Assembly (NCBI GenBank): GCA_002221725.1
Contig: NJFT01000009.1
Location: forward strand, 62,001-126,000
DNA from: Scedosporium boydii
Lineage: Eukaryota; Ascomycota; Sordariomycetes; Microascales; Microascaceae
Reading direction: 5' to 3'
Length of the DNA stretch: 64,000 nt
In this document: positions 21,815 to 34,800 of the stretch, piece after piece
Position numbering within the stretch: the stretch's first letter is position 1
Layout of the letters: the number at the start of each line of letters is the position of its first letter
Position numbers and translations under genes: made by a program
The notes under the pieces: model-generated
Databases searched by the model: none
Told to the model about the DNA's origin: nothing
The model's input: the letters and a program-made list of their open reading frames with translations, nothing else

Positions 21815-22649
21815 TTACTGCCCAGTGAGCCTCTTTGGTTGCACGACCGGAATGTCGCTGGTCCATGGAATACTAAGTTTCCTCATCTCCACCGCCAATT
21901 GGAACAGATAATCAAGGCTCTCACACATGGTCTTAGCCTTGTGCACGTTATCACCCCATACGTAGACACCATGCCTCCTCACAAGCACCGCATACGTATC
22001 CGGAAACTCCTCCATCGCCTCCTCCATAAACTCGGTAAGATCCTCCTCGTGCGCCGTGTTCTCAATGACAGGAATCCTCAAAGTATCATGGTACCCCAAG
22101 TTGCCAGACTTGGCGAAACCCTTTCCGAAGCCCTTGATCTGCTCGATGTTGTTGATCTCGAAGACCTTGCGACGACCCGAGTCGGCGTCGGCCTCGAGGA
22201 GGAGAGTGACGAGGACGGCCCACTGGGAGTGGGTGTGGATGCAGCATCCGGCGTTGCGCTTCGTGAAGGCGGCGAGGAAGAGGGGCGTACACTGCGAAGG
22301 GCGGCCCGAGGGGGGAGATCGGACGTAGGTGCGGGGACTTGGGGGGTTCTGGAGGCGCAGGGAGAGGACGTAGAGGTCGGATGGTTTCATGAGTTCTTTT
22401 TGGACGCCGGATGGGGCGATGTAAACGAGATCACTGAGGGGAATGTTAGCTCGTAAACCTGGGAGTAGGTGTAAGTTACGGCCGAGCTTACTCGTTGCGA
22501 ATGGAGCATCCGCCGCCGGTCCCCGTAACCCATCCTAGAGTCCAAAACTTGGCGCAAAGGGAAGGAATTAGGTTCGCGGGATGGTCTGGGTTATCAGACT
22601 TGACGAGCTGGTCATTGCTCTGAGATTCTTGGGGTGCAGTCTCAGCCAT
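21815..22649 (-). CDS. MDE1: Methylthioribulose-1-phosphate dehydratase, 258 aa
   Basis: Two exons, 22492-22649 and 21815-22433. The 58-nt intron (GTAAGC...CCTCAG, branch GCTAAC only ~10 nt from the acceptor) is the shortest in the window. The enzyme belongs to the class II aldolase/adducin family and dehydrates 5-methylthioribulose-1-phosphate in the methionine salvage pathway. Zinc ligands are H119 and H121 ([10 protein letters not shown]) and H207 (RRHGVYVWG). Other family elements are [22 protein letters not shown] and [19 protein letters not shown]. Length is close to yeast Mde1 (244 aa). It is convergent with SEC20; stops are 113 bp apart. Assignment is firm. Confidence 0.93.
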
Positions 22650-23840
22650 GGTGGTGTTGGTGCACAACCGTCTTGATCACAGGGTATCGCAAAACTCGAG
22701 AGACTAGAATAGAAACAAGGAGCGCTGTAGGGGAATTGATGAGGTTTGAACCGCTTCTTGAGCTAATTTCAGTCTGCGCGTAGAAGAAGGAAGATAGTAT
22801 TTCTCAGAGAGATAATAAATCTTGCAACGCGCTTGATGGCGGGGTTCCTAAAATGGATCCCGATATCAATTCGTTTTTTTGGCGGGGTTCGACAGAGCAG
22901 CGATTGCGTGACGCGGGTTCAATTAGCACTTGTTACCTGACAGCTGCCAGTTGAGGAGCTACCGCCAGGACAAATTGATCTGATCCAACGTGCCTACATG
23001 AGTGGTTGCCATTGTTGCAAGGACCTTGGGACCAGAAAACCAGAGGTACTGGCAAACTCAAGAATACCCCTTGTAGGCGAAGACGGCAGGTGCCTAGCCA
23101 ACTGTAACGACCGAGTTACAAAGAGTCCACATGGCGAGCCAATTGAATGAGTTACAATTAGGGTCGAAAGACAGAAGCTTGGGCTTGGACTCGGCCGCGA
23201 GCTCTCGATTGACTGAGCTTATCCTCCAGCTCAAATTATGGCACTGGGCGTATCTATTATAGCACTGGGACAGGAAGCTGGCAGGGACGAGAGGGGTTTG
23301 ACATAAACTCCGAGGGGTGGATTTGGACTACGGAGTTAACTGTTGCTTCCATTGCAGTTAGCACCGACTCTGAGATACGCAAGTACCTTCGTCTTCTACT
23401 GCACATCACGTGCACGGACGGCTCAATACTGCCCCGAGACCCGAGCTTGTACCTCTCCATACAAAGAAACCTCCATTTTGGCTCACGAAAATTATTCTAC
23501 CAAACTCCCAGCACTCACTCAATCCGTAGATTCTTGACCTGAGTGGCCATCTAACAACTTGGGAGCTGTGCAGCTGCGCAGCTACTCAAATCGTAAAATG
23601 TCACGGTCATTGGTAAGTTTCACTTGAATTTCCTATTTCTTCCCTATTTGAAATGAGAGATGATGTTTGTTTATGCTTGAATTCTGCAATCCTGAACAGG
23701 CCCTCCATGGTCTCTGTTTCTGATGACCCAAAGCATCTGACTCTCCCACAACACACATTGAAGTTTTCGCAAAGCGAAAGTTGACCCACGGCTAGAGAAC
23801 CATTGCTAACTCTCCCACTCCAGCGCTCGCTCCCGACGCC
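22650..23840. other. Intergenic: MDE1 promoter and 3' side of the aldo-keto reductase gene
   Basis: No gene seen in about 1.2 kb. Open frames are at most ~67 codons and unrecognisable. Confidence 0.6.
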
Positions 23841-24999
23841 TTAAGTGTGCACGGGGTCACCATCGGGATAGCGGCCTCCAGCGACCTCAAACTTAGCAAG
23901 GACAGCATCAATCTCAGCCATCTCCTCATCCGTAAGCTCGACAAGCTTGGTGTTCTCGTTGACCCTCTCCTCAGTCGTTGCGCCGGGGATGGGGATGATG
24001 GTGGGCATGTTAGGCCGGCGCGACAGAGCGATGCACCAACCAATGGCCAGCTGAGACGGAGTGCAGTTCTTCTTGGCGGCAAGTGCTTCGATCTGCCTCA
24101 CGAGCTCTAGGTTGATGGGGAACGTATCGGGCTGGAAGCGAGGGTAGTAGCGGCGGAAGTCTCCCTCGGGAATATCGTCGATGGACTTGATCTGGCCCGT
24201 AAGTATCTAGTAAGTCATATCAAAGTTAGCAAGATTCATCTGGGAACGGAGGGAAATAGGTAGCAATGGGGTTTGGTGTTGGGGGAGGAGAGGAGGATCA
24301 CGTACGCCGCGTCCGAGAGGACTGTAAGCAACGAGCGGGATGTTGTACTTGGCGCATGCCTCGGCGACACCATTCTCCAAGGCCTCCGTAGCCCAAAGAC
24401 TCAACTCAACCTCGACGGCAACAATCTTCGTAATCTTGGCAGCCTCGTGGATAGTCTCCGCAGAGACCTCGGACAACGAGATGCCACCAATCTTACCCGT
24501 CTTAACATACTCATTCTCAAGAACACCCAAGGTCACATCAAACGGCGCATTGCGATCACGACGGGCGAATTCGAACATGTCGAGCTTAACGGACCCCTTA
24601 AGCTGGCAGAGAACGTCGTCGACCGATCGCCGGGTGTTTTCGGGGGACCCGTCGACCCTGAGCGTTCCGGGAACGGTGCCCCCCTTGATGCTGATGACAA
24701 CCTTGGAGGCGTCCTCGGGGTACTTCTTGAAGTAGGCGTTGAGCAGGGTCATGCTGTTGTACTCGGGAGTGCCGTAGAACTCGCCGCCGTTCCAGAACGT
24801 GGCGCCATTCTTGATGGCGGCCCGCATGGCGGCGAAAGCCTGCTCCTGGGAGCAAGGATTCGGTCTCCAGGTGAAGCCTGTTTTAAAGGATGTCTGATTA
24901 GTTTGATGTCATTCGGTCCTTTGAGGGGATTCTCGCTAACGGCTCACCCATGAGGCCGAAGCCGATGGGTCCGACTTCTCGTCCAGCGATCTGAGGCAT
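23841..24999 (-). CDS. Aldo-keto reductase, pyridoxal reductase (Plr1/AKR8) type, 329 aa
   Basis: Three exons: 24948-24999, 24306-24877 and 23841-24206. Introns are 70 nt (GTGAGC...AACAG) and 99 nt (GTACGT...ACTAG). It is an NADPH-dependent TIM-barrel reductase. The start MPQIAGREVGPIGFGLMGFTW, the catalytic-Tyr segment FWNGGEFYGTPEYNS, the Lys-bearing strand VVISIKGG, VELSLWATEA, and the cofactor-binding IPGATTEERVNENTKL all match the fission-yeast Plr1 / YakC group (333 aa). Such enzymes reduce pyridoxal to pyridoxine in vitamin B6 salvage; other aldehydes are possible substrates. The second exon junction (LGRG-ILTGQI) is where many aldo-keto reductases have GRG-FLTG. Substrate is inferred from the group, not shown. 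Confidence 0.86.
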
Positions 25000-26294
25000 T
25001 TTGGGCAGCTCGTAGAAAATCAAAAGTGGGTTAGTTTGTAAATGAGGCACTGAAGTGTTCGCAACTCTTCGGTTTGTAGTTGATAAGAATTGAGATGTGG
25101 AAAGAGATGATGATTGATGCTGGATCAGTTTAGTCTAGAGAACCTCGCAAGAGAAAGACGTTGTATTTATAGTCAATCCCGACCGGCCCCTCTCTCCGTT
25201 CTCTATCACACAACTCTGATTTCCATCCAGCGAAGTGATTCGGGCTTTACAGCATAACACGGATATTCCACTCGACAAGGGTTGCTGTTGATGAGTGTGT
25301 TCGCCCGGAAAACATAAACTCCGCGATATGTTACGCATTTGATATACTTATCCCCCGCCCGACGATACGGCTCCGTGAACGCGCTGATGTACACGCGGCG
25401 GAGAAACCGTCGAATACATCAAGGGAGTGTAGAGCCTCTTCCGGCGTTAAGGTTAGAAGTGGGGGTGTTCACGATGATGCTGTGGCTTTGGGCTGGGGGC
25501 TTCGGACTTAGGACTTGTCCATGAACCAAAGGTTCAAGCAGCAATTGTAATGGGCACGAGGTTAGTTAGGGGCACCTCCTTGACGGAATTACTTTTGCAG
25601 GGTTAAAGGTTAATTAAGCATTACAAATCCTACAGTTCTCCTCGATCAATTGATCCTTTCACTTCGTACGTACGTACCTTTCGACGAAGTAGTTGTGTCG
25701 GCGATAAGTGCTTGATGGCGTTAAGACAGCTCAAGCCTCCCCCGGAGCGATCTGTGGTTCATTCAAATAATCACACCTTTTTGGTGGCACGGCCCGTAGC
25801 AGTTTCACAGCCTCTTCACATTGACGACATAAAGTCCGGTCAACAGAGAATATTCGAGACAATTGATTCAATGCCTTCAACCATAATATCCGGGGACGCG
25901 TACACTGATTGGCGCCTATTGTGACGGGCCCTCTTTTATATAGTAGGTCTTTGAATCCGCCAGTTTTCAGAGCGGAATCTTTCCGTGACCTTGTCCTAGC
26001 GCCGTCGTCTCTAACCGTTCACAACCAACTTACCACTGTTGGTGTCGTATGGCGGGACACAGCCCGAGCGGTCTGGTGCCTGAGACTAGAGGCGATCGAT
26101 TCTCTATGGTGTCCTACATCATATGAACTACAAGAGGAACCCGGTTCAAGAGGGGGCGATACAGGCTCCTAGGGTTGATATATCCAAGAGAGTAAGAAGA
26201 AATAAACAGACCAACAAACATTGCAGTTTCGCTTTGCTTGCCAAGCTTCAAAACGAGAATCCATCCCTCGTGCCAATCGTCCGAATGCAAACCA
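25000..26294. other. Intergenic: aldo-keto reductase promoter and 3' side of the tubulin cofactor gene
   Basis: No gene seen. It contains the 12-bp palindrome GATCAATTGATC (25644-25655) and, 8 bp further, a CACTTCGTACGTACGTAC cluster plus CGACGAAGTAG (25684-25694), variants of the dispersed TACTTCGTA motif. Confidence 0.6.
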
Positions 26295-28247
26295 TCATCT
26301 CGCCTCTACACGAATCTTCGCCTCTTGACCGTCCACACAGAACCTTAGAGCCCTTGGACTGTCCATCAACTCCACCTCCCTCTTCACCCACCTACCCACC
26401 ATCGCACTGGCAGCACTCTTCCCACGGTCCAAGGCTTCATCGTCGCTTCCTCCCTTCCCGACAGCCCATTCCATCTCCGCCTCGGCAACCTCTTCCTCCT
26501 CGTCGCTACTATCCCCTTCCTGCTCATCATATCCTGCAACGGGGTCCCATTCCCCCGTCTCCCAGATAAGTCTAATCCGGAGCGGCGGTAACCCAAATAA
26601 CCTTCCCGCCATGCCCTTCAACGCATAAACGTCGAACGAGTTCGGAATCTGCTTAGTCCGCAGCGAGCCTATCGTCTTCCCCCGAGGATCGACGTGCCGA
26701 AAAGTGACGTTCACAAGTCTCGCTTCGAGGAAGTCGGGGTTCATTTCCTTCCGTCTGATGATGTCCGGGTCGCCGTACAGCTCGCAAAGCTCTTGATACC
26801 GCGGATGCTCTTTAAGCACCTCGCCGCCGGAATCCTCTGGAACAGTGGCGAGCTGTTTGGCAATGCGAGATAAGTAAAACATCTCGGCGTTGGCGCGGTC
26901 ATTTTCGTTGATCGTGACGAAATTGAGAACCTTAATTTGACCCAGGCGGCCGATCGTGATCATGTGGGACTCTTCGCTAGTCGAGGCCCGAGATTCTTGC
27001 TGAGCCGTGTGGTCGGGGTTTTCGTAGACAGGGTTATGAGCAATCCTGAGAGCCGTAAGGCCGGGAAAGATTGTTTGGAGGGCGTCGACGAAGGACCAGG
27101 ACGGGATTTTGTTGTAAGAAAGGTCTACGTATTGAATGGAAGGTGGGAATACGGGCAGAGGGAGGGAGGGATCGGAGGTTATTGCGGAAATGTTGTTTCC
27201 TTTAAGGTGTAGATTGCGTAATGATGTGAGGGAAGAAAGCATCGTGACGTCCGAGAGCGCTTTAAAGTCGTTGAATTCGAGGTTCAGGATGGTAAGGGTT
27301 GATGAGAGCGCCCCGGGTAAAGGTGTGGGGATGGTGGCCAGTTGATTAGTCCCGCAATTGAAGCTGGCAAGGGACTGGAACCTCGCGGCGATGTGACATA
27401 TCTCATCCCAGTCGAGAAGGGTCTCCTCAAGAGCCAGCTCCTTCATCTTAGAAAAGACGGGACCCGCACGTTCAAGAGAGCGGTCACTCAGGGCCTCCTG
27501 AAATCGATTGCGACTGTTGGGAGAAAAAGAACAAGTTTGTTAGTGAAACAAGGCCCCGTCTATCCAAGAATGCGGCGCGAATAGAGACGTACTTCAACCT
27601 CAGGCTTCTCAAGTCTGGTAGCTGGCTGCACACGTCAACCAGCGGTGAGAAGTCCACAAATAGATTGTGGCTAAGGTCCAGCTCGACAATCTTGGGACAC
27701 GTCTCTGCCACAGTCATGCCATCAAACCTCCCATCATCCCCTCCACCCTTCGCCGAGACAATCCGCATGCTGTCAAGGATGACAATCTTGAGATCTTCCA
27801 CCCGAGCCAACAGTTTCCGAATCTTGTCGAAGCCGACTTCTTCAACGACTTTTCCCGAGATCTCAACCAGGCGTGCCGATGTTATGGGAGCATTCTTCTC
27901 ATCCACCTCGGAAGCATACTTCTCATGCAGCGCCGAGAGAAAGCTCTGAGGCTTCTCCGAGGGCCGCGTGGGCCGGACGAAGGAGGCTGCTGTTGGCGAC
28001 TTGGACAGACCTAGGGGGCGGTAGCTTGTCAGCAAGAAAGGCGACATGCAGCACAAGGGAAGGTCTGATGGCTACATTTAAAGTAGTTCACGCCTTTATG
28101 GCTGCCGTCGTGTTTCCCTCGAGTCGGGTCATCCCATTCAACACCTAGCCAGGTGCCCGACGTGCCGGCAACCTCACCGACATAGCGAACGGTGCAGACG
28201 ACGCCATCATACGAGAGGCGCTGTCCAACTTGTGGGGTAGACGCCAT
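26295..28247 (-). CDS. PAC2: Tubulin-specific chaperone E (tubulin cofactor E / Pac2), 602 aa
   Basis: Three exons: 28076-28247, 27593-28010 and 26295-27513. Introns are 65 nt (GTAGCC...CCCTAG) and 79 nt (GTACGT...CAACAG). Cofactor E helps assemble and disassemble alpha/beta-tubulin dimers. The N-terminal CAP-Gly domain (residues ~5-60) has GTWLGVEWDDPTRGKHDGSHKGVNYF, with the KHDGS signature that binds tubulin or EB tails. Leucine-rich repeats follow (IVELDLSHNLFVDFSPL; LTILNLEFNDFKAL; LRNLHLKGNNISAI; IQYVDLSYNKI). A ubiquitin-like C-terminal domain begins around residue 505 (VNVTFRHVDPRGKTIG). That order, CAP-Gly, LRR, Ubl, is specific to cofactor E. An acidic Glu-rich insert (GDSSDEEEEVAEAE) sits within the Ubl region. 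I start at ATG 28247 (MASTPQ), the first ATG in the frame. Confidence 0.93.
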
Positions 28248-30181
28248 CGAAGCCGGAGTATACGGGCCCAAGGTGCCTCCGCCTAAGAAATGATTGCAGC
28301 GGCAGAGAGGTGAGTCTATCTATGTCAATCAATCATAAAGGAGCGTTCGTCTAAGTTGTTGGTGGAGTGCAGCTGCGGCCTGGTCTTGGGGGCAATTAGG
28401 CAGCATAACTCGATTCGCCGACCAAATCTTTAGTGACTAATACAGCCCAGCTTCATTGGCACTCCACCGAGACCTGGAATATCGACGCTTGAGGACAGTC
28501 TCTCTCTCGAGCTCTGGCAGGTGCTACTCTTGAACTGATTATCGACGACTTCAATCGGCCAATTAATGCATCATCACTTGGGTTGGAGTTTGGGACGAAC
28601 CAACGCCTCTGGGTTTTGCATTTATGAAGACTGCGTAACACAGGGCTGCATTGGGAACTGGTGCTCCAAACAGCTGGACGTCTTCAAGAAAAAAAATATA
28701 GATCTTGGGAAATGATCAATTGATGGTATCAAACCAGGCCTGGTGATTGATCTTCCACTTCCTTCTACGAAACCTCATTATTTTGTGGAAGGACTTGTTG
28801 CCTTGTTGAAGCAATTGGAGTCCTTAAAAATACCACGGTATCAAGCCACCAATATCGATATTCTTGAAGACAAAACCCCAACATTGAGCAACAGGCAAGA
28901 CTTTCGCCCTCTGATCTCTTCAAATCTTACCCGACCCAAACTTTTGAATTCCCCCTTCATGCGGGGACCAGCCGCTGGGGTAACTTCATCAACAGCCGCC
29001 CCCCAAATCTCGGACCGTCCAACTACCGGACCAGGTTGCATTCTTCTCGGTATCTCTCCATCGGAATATCGGAATAAAAGAAACAGGGTCCTGCAGTCAG
29101 CTCCCCGACACCGTTACCAGGAAATTTAAAAGTAACATACAGAATCCGGTTCCTCCCAGTCTCCCATGTTTCGCATCTAGACCGGGTAAATCCGTGTAAG
29201 CCCTTCTAAGTTGTGGATCGCAACGGACAACGGGGCCCAGTATTGACGATCCAAGATCGGATCCCGGCGTCAATCTTGACCCTGGATCCGCCTCTTTTCT
29301 CTCTTCTTCTGGGGGCAGGAGATTAATGATAACCTTGTTCTGATGTTCGCATCAACATACACCCTGTATGAAGACAGCACTAAGAATTTCATGCGTGGTA
29401 GATGAAGGAGAACATATCCCATTCCTACCTGGTTCTAAACCATGTTCTAGCAGTCTTATCTCCGCTCATCTCTTCTGGCATGAAACCTCATCTGACAGTA
29501 ACTACGTAAAAGCTAGCTTCTAGTGAGGAGAAAGAACGCTGAGCGAAATTCACCCCAACATGCAAGGGCATCAAAAAGAGAACAACAGCGATGATGTATC
29601 TACCAAGAAAAAACAGCCTTAGCTCCTCCTGAGGACGCCGTAGCCTCGCAACCGCCGCCGTACTCGGTTCGAACAAAGATTCGTAGAAACATAGGATGGT
29701 GTAAACAAATGGGGGTATAGGGTCTTTTGAAAAGCAAAAACTCGCCAGCTCCTCTACGGCCAACAACCCAGGCAACCGAAACTAGGAGAGAAAGGTCCAA
29801 ATGATTCATATCTTTTCCTCTTCAAGAGGATTTCCAAACGATGAGTATTCCCGTTGTGAAACTGGAAAGGAGGAAAGTAGCAAAGAAAGAATGAAAAAAA
29901 AAGTTGTGACTGTTTTGGATTCAAAAAAAAGTTCCGCCGTCCAAGAATTCTAGCCTGACAATGAGAAAAAAGGACATGATTCAACGACGAAGGAGAGGAG
30001 CATCTAGACAGAGTTAAGCTTGTGGCAAAAGAAGAAGACATCAAACATCGTGACACCCGTATAACCTCGTGGCTTATGGGGGAAAAGGACAAAATGGAAA
30101 CGAAAGAGAGGCAATGGAAGAAGAAGCAGAAGAAGAAGAAGAAGAAGGCGGGGGGAAATAGGCAGATGTTGCAGGTATGCG
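28248..30181. other. Intergenic: tubulin cofactor promoter and velB 3' region
   Basis: No gene supported in 1.9 kb. It contains the palindrome ATCAATTGAT (28715-28724) and a GAA/GAAGCA-rich purine tract at about 30117-30147, which would be a CTT-rich stretch in the velB 3' UTR. A 128-codon frame at 28743-29129 has no recognisable content. Confidence 0.6.
30117..30147. repeat. AAG microsatellite, imperfect
   Basis: Nine or ten AAG triplets with one CAG interruption. It begins 35 nt downstream of the velB stop codon in the gene's sense direction, where it reads as CTT repeats, so it is probably in the 3' UTR. Confidence 0.8.
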
Positions 30182-31893
30182 CTAGTAGTCGTCGTCATCG
30201 TCACCTCCCCTGCTATTGGCTTCTTTCCGAATGGGAATCTTAATTCCTTGGTGGGCGAAGCACTTGGATAGCGGAGTACTCTCACAGACACCGGGGAATT
30301 TCTTTGCCGAGAAAACTGTAAAGACATCGCTGAAGCATGAGGCAAGCACCGGTGACTTGCCAGTGTTAACTACCGGACCCTCACCGTTGCCATTCGGTGG
30401 CGGGCCAACATTAACGAATGAAAATCTCAGTCTGAAAAGGGGTCAAGTCAGCCCAACTCGTTTGGCACAATGGTTTTGCCCAAGAGGGGTGAAGAAACAA
30501 AACATACCTGAAGTGGCCCTCGGTTCTGACACTGAGATCTTGGAGTACAAACCAAATGCCGATTTTGTCATTGGAGTCTATTAGGCGGAATGCGCTGGCA
30601 GCTAAGCTCCCAATAAGGTTGCGGGTGAACATCCCTTGTGGCTGGTTGTGACCCATCCGGCTAAGATCGCCGTAACCAGGCGACGTTGCGCCATAGTGAC
30701 CCATGGCAGTATTCGAAGGCAGCTGAGGTACAGGACCCATGTTCGACCGGAAGTCGCCTTGCGGATAATACTGGGTCGCTGGGGAGTACGCATTTGGAGG
30801 CATATACGGCGCTGGATAGATAGAGTTAGCTGTCCACGTCTGACAGGCCTTCAAGTATACACAAGTTTGCGTGCACACGTGCTAAGGATTCTAGAAGGAG
30901 CGAGGAGGCAGAACCTACACTGAGGATATCCTGGTTGCGGGCCCTGGCCATAAGGGGATGGAGCCTGACCGTACCCCGGAGGGATGCCATATTGAGACAT
31001 GATGGGTTGTCCGTATGCACCCATATCCGAAGGCGGGTAGGACGAGTCGCGGTGAGACGGAAGAATATTCGCAAATGCAGGGGTTGATGATGTGAGGCTT
31101 CCATACGACGCCGGCGTCGTGGAGGAAATGGAAGGGGTTCCGCTTGAGTGTCGAACGAGGTTTACTTCGCGCGAGCCGTCTTCGTTCCATAGATCGACAT
31201 TGAGGACAAACATTCCGTGGTCAATGGAGCTGCGTGCGAATCCAGTTAGTTTTCCCGGCTCACTTGTCTAATCTTCGAAATGAGGTCACGAAAACATACT
31301 TGACATCAACTTCTTTGCCGCTGAGGTCAGTCACGATCAGCCTTACACACGGAGGGGGCGTAATGGGTCGTCGGTCCTTGTCGCCAAAGCCGCACATGCG
31401 CGCTCGCTTGGGTTGCTGTTCAACGACGAGCCTAAAATAAGCAAAGTTAGCCCACGCTGCGGCTCGAACTTGGACACTTCTCTTTCCCACCACCAGGGGC
31501 TATCGTCACTCACGTATATTTCCTCCCCGTCGCTTCATCGACCTTGGAAATGGACTGCAGCAGAGACTGGCCTGGCGGAAGGCGTGGTGAGGGGATTATC
31601 GAGGAGGCTGGCGCAGCGGCAACCTGGTTCCCGTTGCTTTGCATGTTCTCAGAGCTCGGATACTGCGATAAAGGAGTGGGGTACTGCTGCTGGGCGACAT
31701 GGCCGTGATTGACCTGGTGAGGGAGTTGTGTGGGGAGCTGTTGTTGCGCGACTTGCTGGGGAGCTGGGGGCATCTGCATCGGCATATGAGGGGGTTGCTG
31801 AGACATTTGGGGATGCTGCATAACCTGCGAGTATGCGGCGCTTGTATCGCCCATCTGCGGGTGCATGATTGGGGGGTATCTCGTGGGATCCAT
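30182..31893 (-). CDS. velB: Velvet-family regulator VelB, 458 aa
   Basis: Five exons: 31514-31893, 31300-31431, 30919-31229, 30508-30811 and 30182-30431. Introns of 82, 70, 107 and 76 nt all have GT-AG ends, and phases agree at every junction. Velvet proteins bind DNA through an NF-kappaB-like fold. VelB partners with VeA (and LaeA) and with VosA to control development, spore maturation and secondary metabolism. The N-terminus is Gln/Pro/Met-rich. The first velvet half has YTLVVEQQPKRARMCGFGDKDRRPITPPPC and RLIVTDLSGKEVD. A long Pro/Tyr/Gly/Gln-rich disordered insert (about residues 220-330) separates it from the second half (GMFTRNLIGSLAASAF; KIGIWFVLQDLSVRTEGHFR; FPGVCESTPLSKCFAHQGIKIPIRK). 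The split velvet domain with an inserted disordered region distinguishes VelB from VosA and VeA. The tail ends in a short acidic run. Confidence 0.93.
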
Positions 31894-34800
31894 TGCGACG
31901 GCGAAGGCTCTTCGAGCTGTGAATGAGGTTCGATTTGTTCGTGAGGGGAGGGGTAGAAGTGGTTCGAGGGACGGGGTGTCGCAAGCTTGTGGTTCGGATC
32001 GGATATTGCTCGAAATTTTTCTATCCTATTCCCTTACACCTGTTATCGGTTTCCTTTCAACCTTGGACTCAGCCCTCCGTGGTGCAGTCTTCGGGGGGGA
32101 TAAAAATGATAAAATAAAAGAGCAAGCCACGCGCGTTCCTGACGTGCCTCCCTTTAGGGTCTGGCAAGACGAAAAATAGGATACCTAGGTCGGTCGATCT
32201 GTTCTGTGGGACATCGGCAAAAGCCTGTCAAATCGCGCGTCTCGAGAGAGACGAAAGGTATAGCTATCGGGGGATGACGAGAGAAGCTAGAGAAAATCGG
32301 ATTGCGCTTCTTCGAGGTCACAGACAAGAATATGGTCCTAGACGAAGTGGCTTGGCTGGTGAGGTGAAGTGGCAACAGCTACGTATTTATACATCCGTAG
32401 ATACTTGCGGTGGATTTGGGAGGTATAAGTGAGATCAGACAGCGGCAGTGGTTGCACCAGAGAGAAAAAAATGGAGTACAGGGTACGAAGAACTATTGAT
32501 GTACAACGGGATGTTCTGTATCCTCGTACCGAGAATTGACGGTTGATGAGCGACGCATGAAATGGACGCTGGGCGGGATTTGTACTTGATACTTGTAGCT
32601 GAGCTCAAAAGATACCCAGGTACTCTAAATAGTATTCGTACTTGTACCACTGGGAGCACGGGGGATTGAAGGGGGGGGAACGACTGGGGCCGAATCAGGA
32701 CGACACACACCCCTCAATACCCTCTTTAGAGGGTTTCACCCACCACCGACAAGTACTGTCCTGGCGCCAGAAGAGTTGGTCCGAGGCCGCAGTCTGCTCC
32801 ATCGAGTGGTTCTAACGAGTACGCGAGAGCATTCATGATCCAATCTTGGGCCTCGCGGGGCAGAATTCTCCAGCCTTTGAGTCTGAGCTTACATACATTA
32901 TGCAGCGGAATGGATCCGAGGAAGCGAACACGGCAGAGATTGTTGCCGCCTACAGGGGAGCTGGGTCATTGGGCGGTATATTTGCATTACTTGTATTGAT
33001 ATCGTATAGTCAGTTTAGGATCCTGCAAAGATGGTGATTTTGGGGGCAACACAAAATGAGTACTTCTTATGTTCTAGCAAGAAGTACGAAGTAATCGCCG
33101 GTAGTGGAGTCCTTGCTTTGGCAATTTCGCAGTGTCGGCTGAGCTTTTTTAGGCCCGTCGAGCTAGCGTCTAGGGCCCCCAAACTCCGCGGGGGGCGCTA
33201 GCCATCAATGCCAGATGAACTGGCGTTCTAAACTATTTCCTGCGTACTTCTCCCGTCCCATGTTGTAATGCTACCACCTCCAAGCGGCAGGTCGGCAGTC
33301 CCTAACCTAGGAGGGCCAGGCACTGTGGGAGGTAGTTTATTAGCTCTACAGTCCCAGGGCTCAAAAAGGCAAGGGCTACTACATAAGTGCCATTAATGAC
33401 ATTTTCTAGTAGCAACCCTTGGATTCATATATGAAGATATTAAGAAATTATTACGGATCCTTAATACGAGTAATTCCTCTCATCAATACGTCCCAAATCT
33501 GGTTTCCATGCCAGCCCTGACACTGGGGAGATGGAGTGTGTCGCGATCGAGCCTAATCCTGGAGCTGAATCGAGGCTAGGCATGGCTGGTCCACACGTCT
33601 CCCCTACAATTGTATGCGTGGTACCTGTGTATCCTCCATACTAGTATCACCCCACCACCCTTAAAAAGGAGCGGAGGAGGGTGGGCACGAGAGCCCAAGC
33701 TACTCGCTTACCGACCCGGCCAACGGACCATTTGACGGGTCGTGGTGGGGGAAGCAAGGTCAAGGGTTTGAGGACGATCAATCAAGGGACCCTCCAATTC
33801 TCATCCGCCGTGACGCGACATTATAATAAGCTCTATGTATAACTCTAGGCCCTACCTGGGCACAATCGACAATCGTCTGCTTTTGACGTCGGCGGCGGTA
33901 CGAGCGCAGGTTGCCGTGCGATTATGGGTTTGACTCAGAACCAAGAACTTTTGGTCGAGGTCGCGATGGGCGGTGACGGCATACGAAGTACGCCATCGGA
34001 GCGGGGGGAACGAACATTGAGATTAAACCTTTCCAGCGACAAGGTAACATTTGACACTGACCTCTGAAAGTTAATTATAGTGCATCTTCATCGTCTAGTT
34101 TATACTCCGCTCATACACTCCGTGGGATGTAGAACATCCCAATTCGTCGCACTGGCAGAGTACTTCACTCCGCACGATTGAGCCGAGTATTGCTTTGTAC
34201 CAAAGTAGTAATACATTGATCGATGTTCAACATCTGCAGCGGGGTACAAACACACACGGTCAGCGCTCAACGACGACTAACCTCTACGATTTCAAATTTG
34301 GAAGTTCACCGTCCCTGATCAAGTCCACTTGATCACGAAGTAGCTTCTTCTGTGCCCCATCCTTGTCCCTGTCTCCCTTGTTAGTGTCACTGAAGATATC
34401 AGAGTGGAGTCCTGGGGAGGTTTGACACCTACAGGGGTCTCTGGAGGCCCAATCAGGCGGGATGAGACGTCAATTGATTGATCAATCCATAACTTTTCCT
34501 CTTCCAGTGGTCCATGTTGGCATCCAGACTAGGGTTCGACAGAGTGTACTTCATAGGGCGCCACTCCATTGACCGTCCGAGCAAAGAGTTCATCCGATCC
34601 TTTCTGATGAACCTCGTCATGGTTCTCGGAACTTGAGAAGCAGGGCCAGTCAAGGATGGGTAGTCATTTACCAGCATTCTATGCAGCCGGACGGATGGAT
34701 CCTGATGGTCATTTGTGATCACGTCGATACACATTCAAATAAATAAACTCTCTGATTCTTGGGGGAAGGAGGGGTGACAAGCCTGCGGATTGCCGTCTGC

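Noticed and set aside
28248..28271. N-terminal extension of tubulin cofactor E by eight codons
   Set aside because: The codon at 28269-28271 is TTG, not ATG. The first ATG, at 28247, gives the standard start before the CAP-Gly domain.
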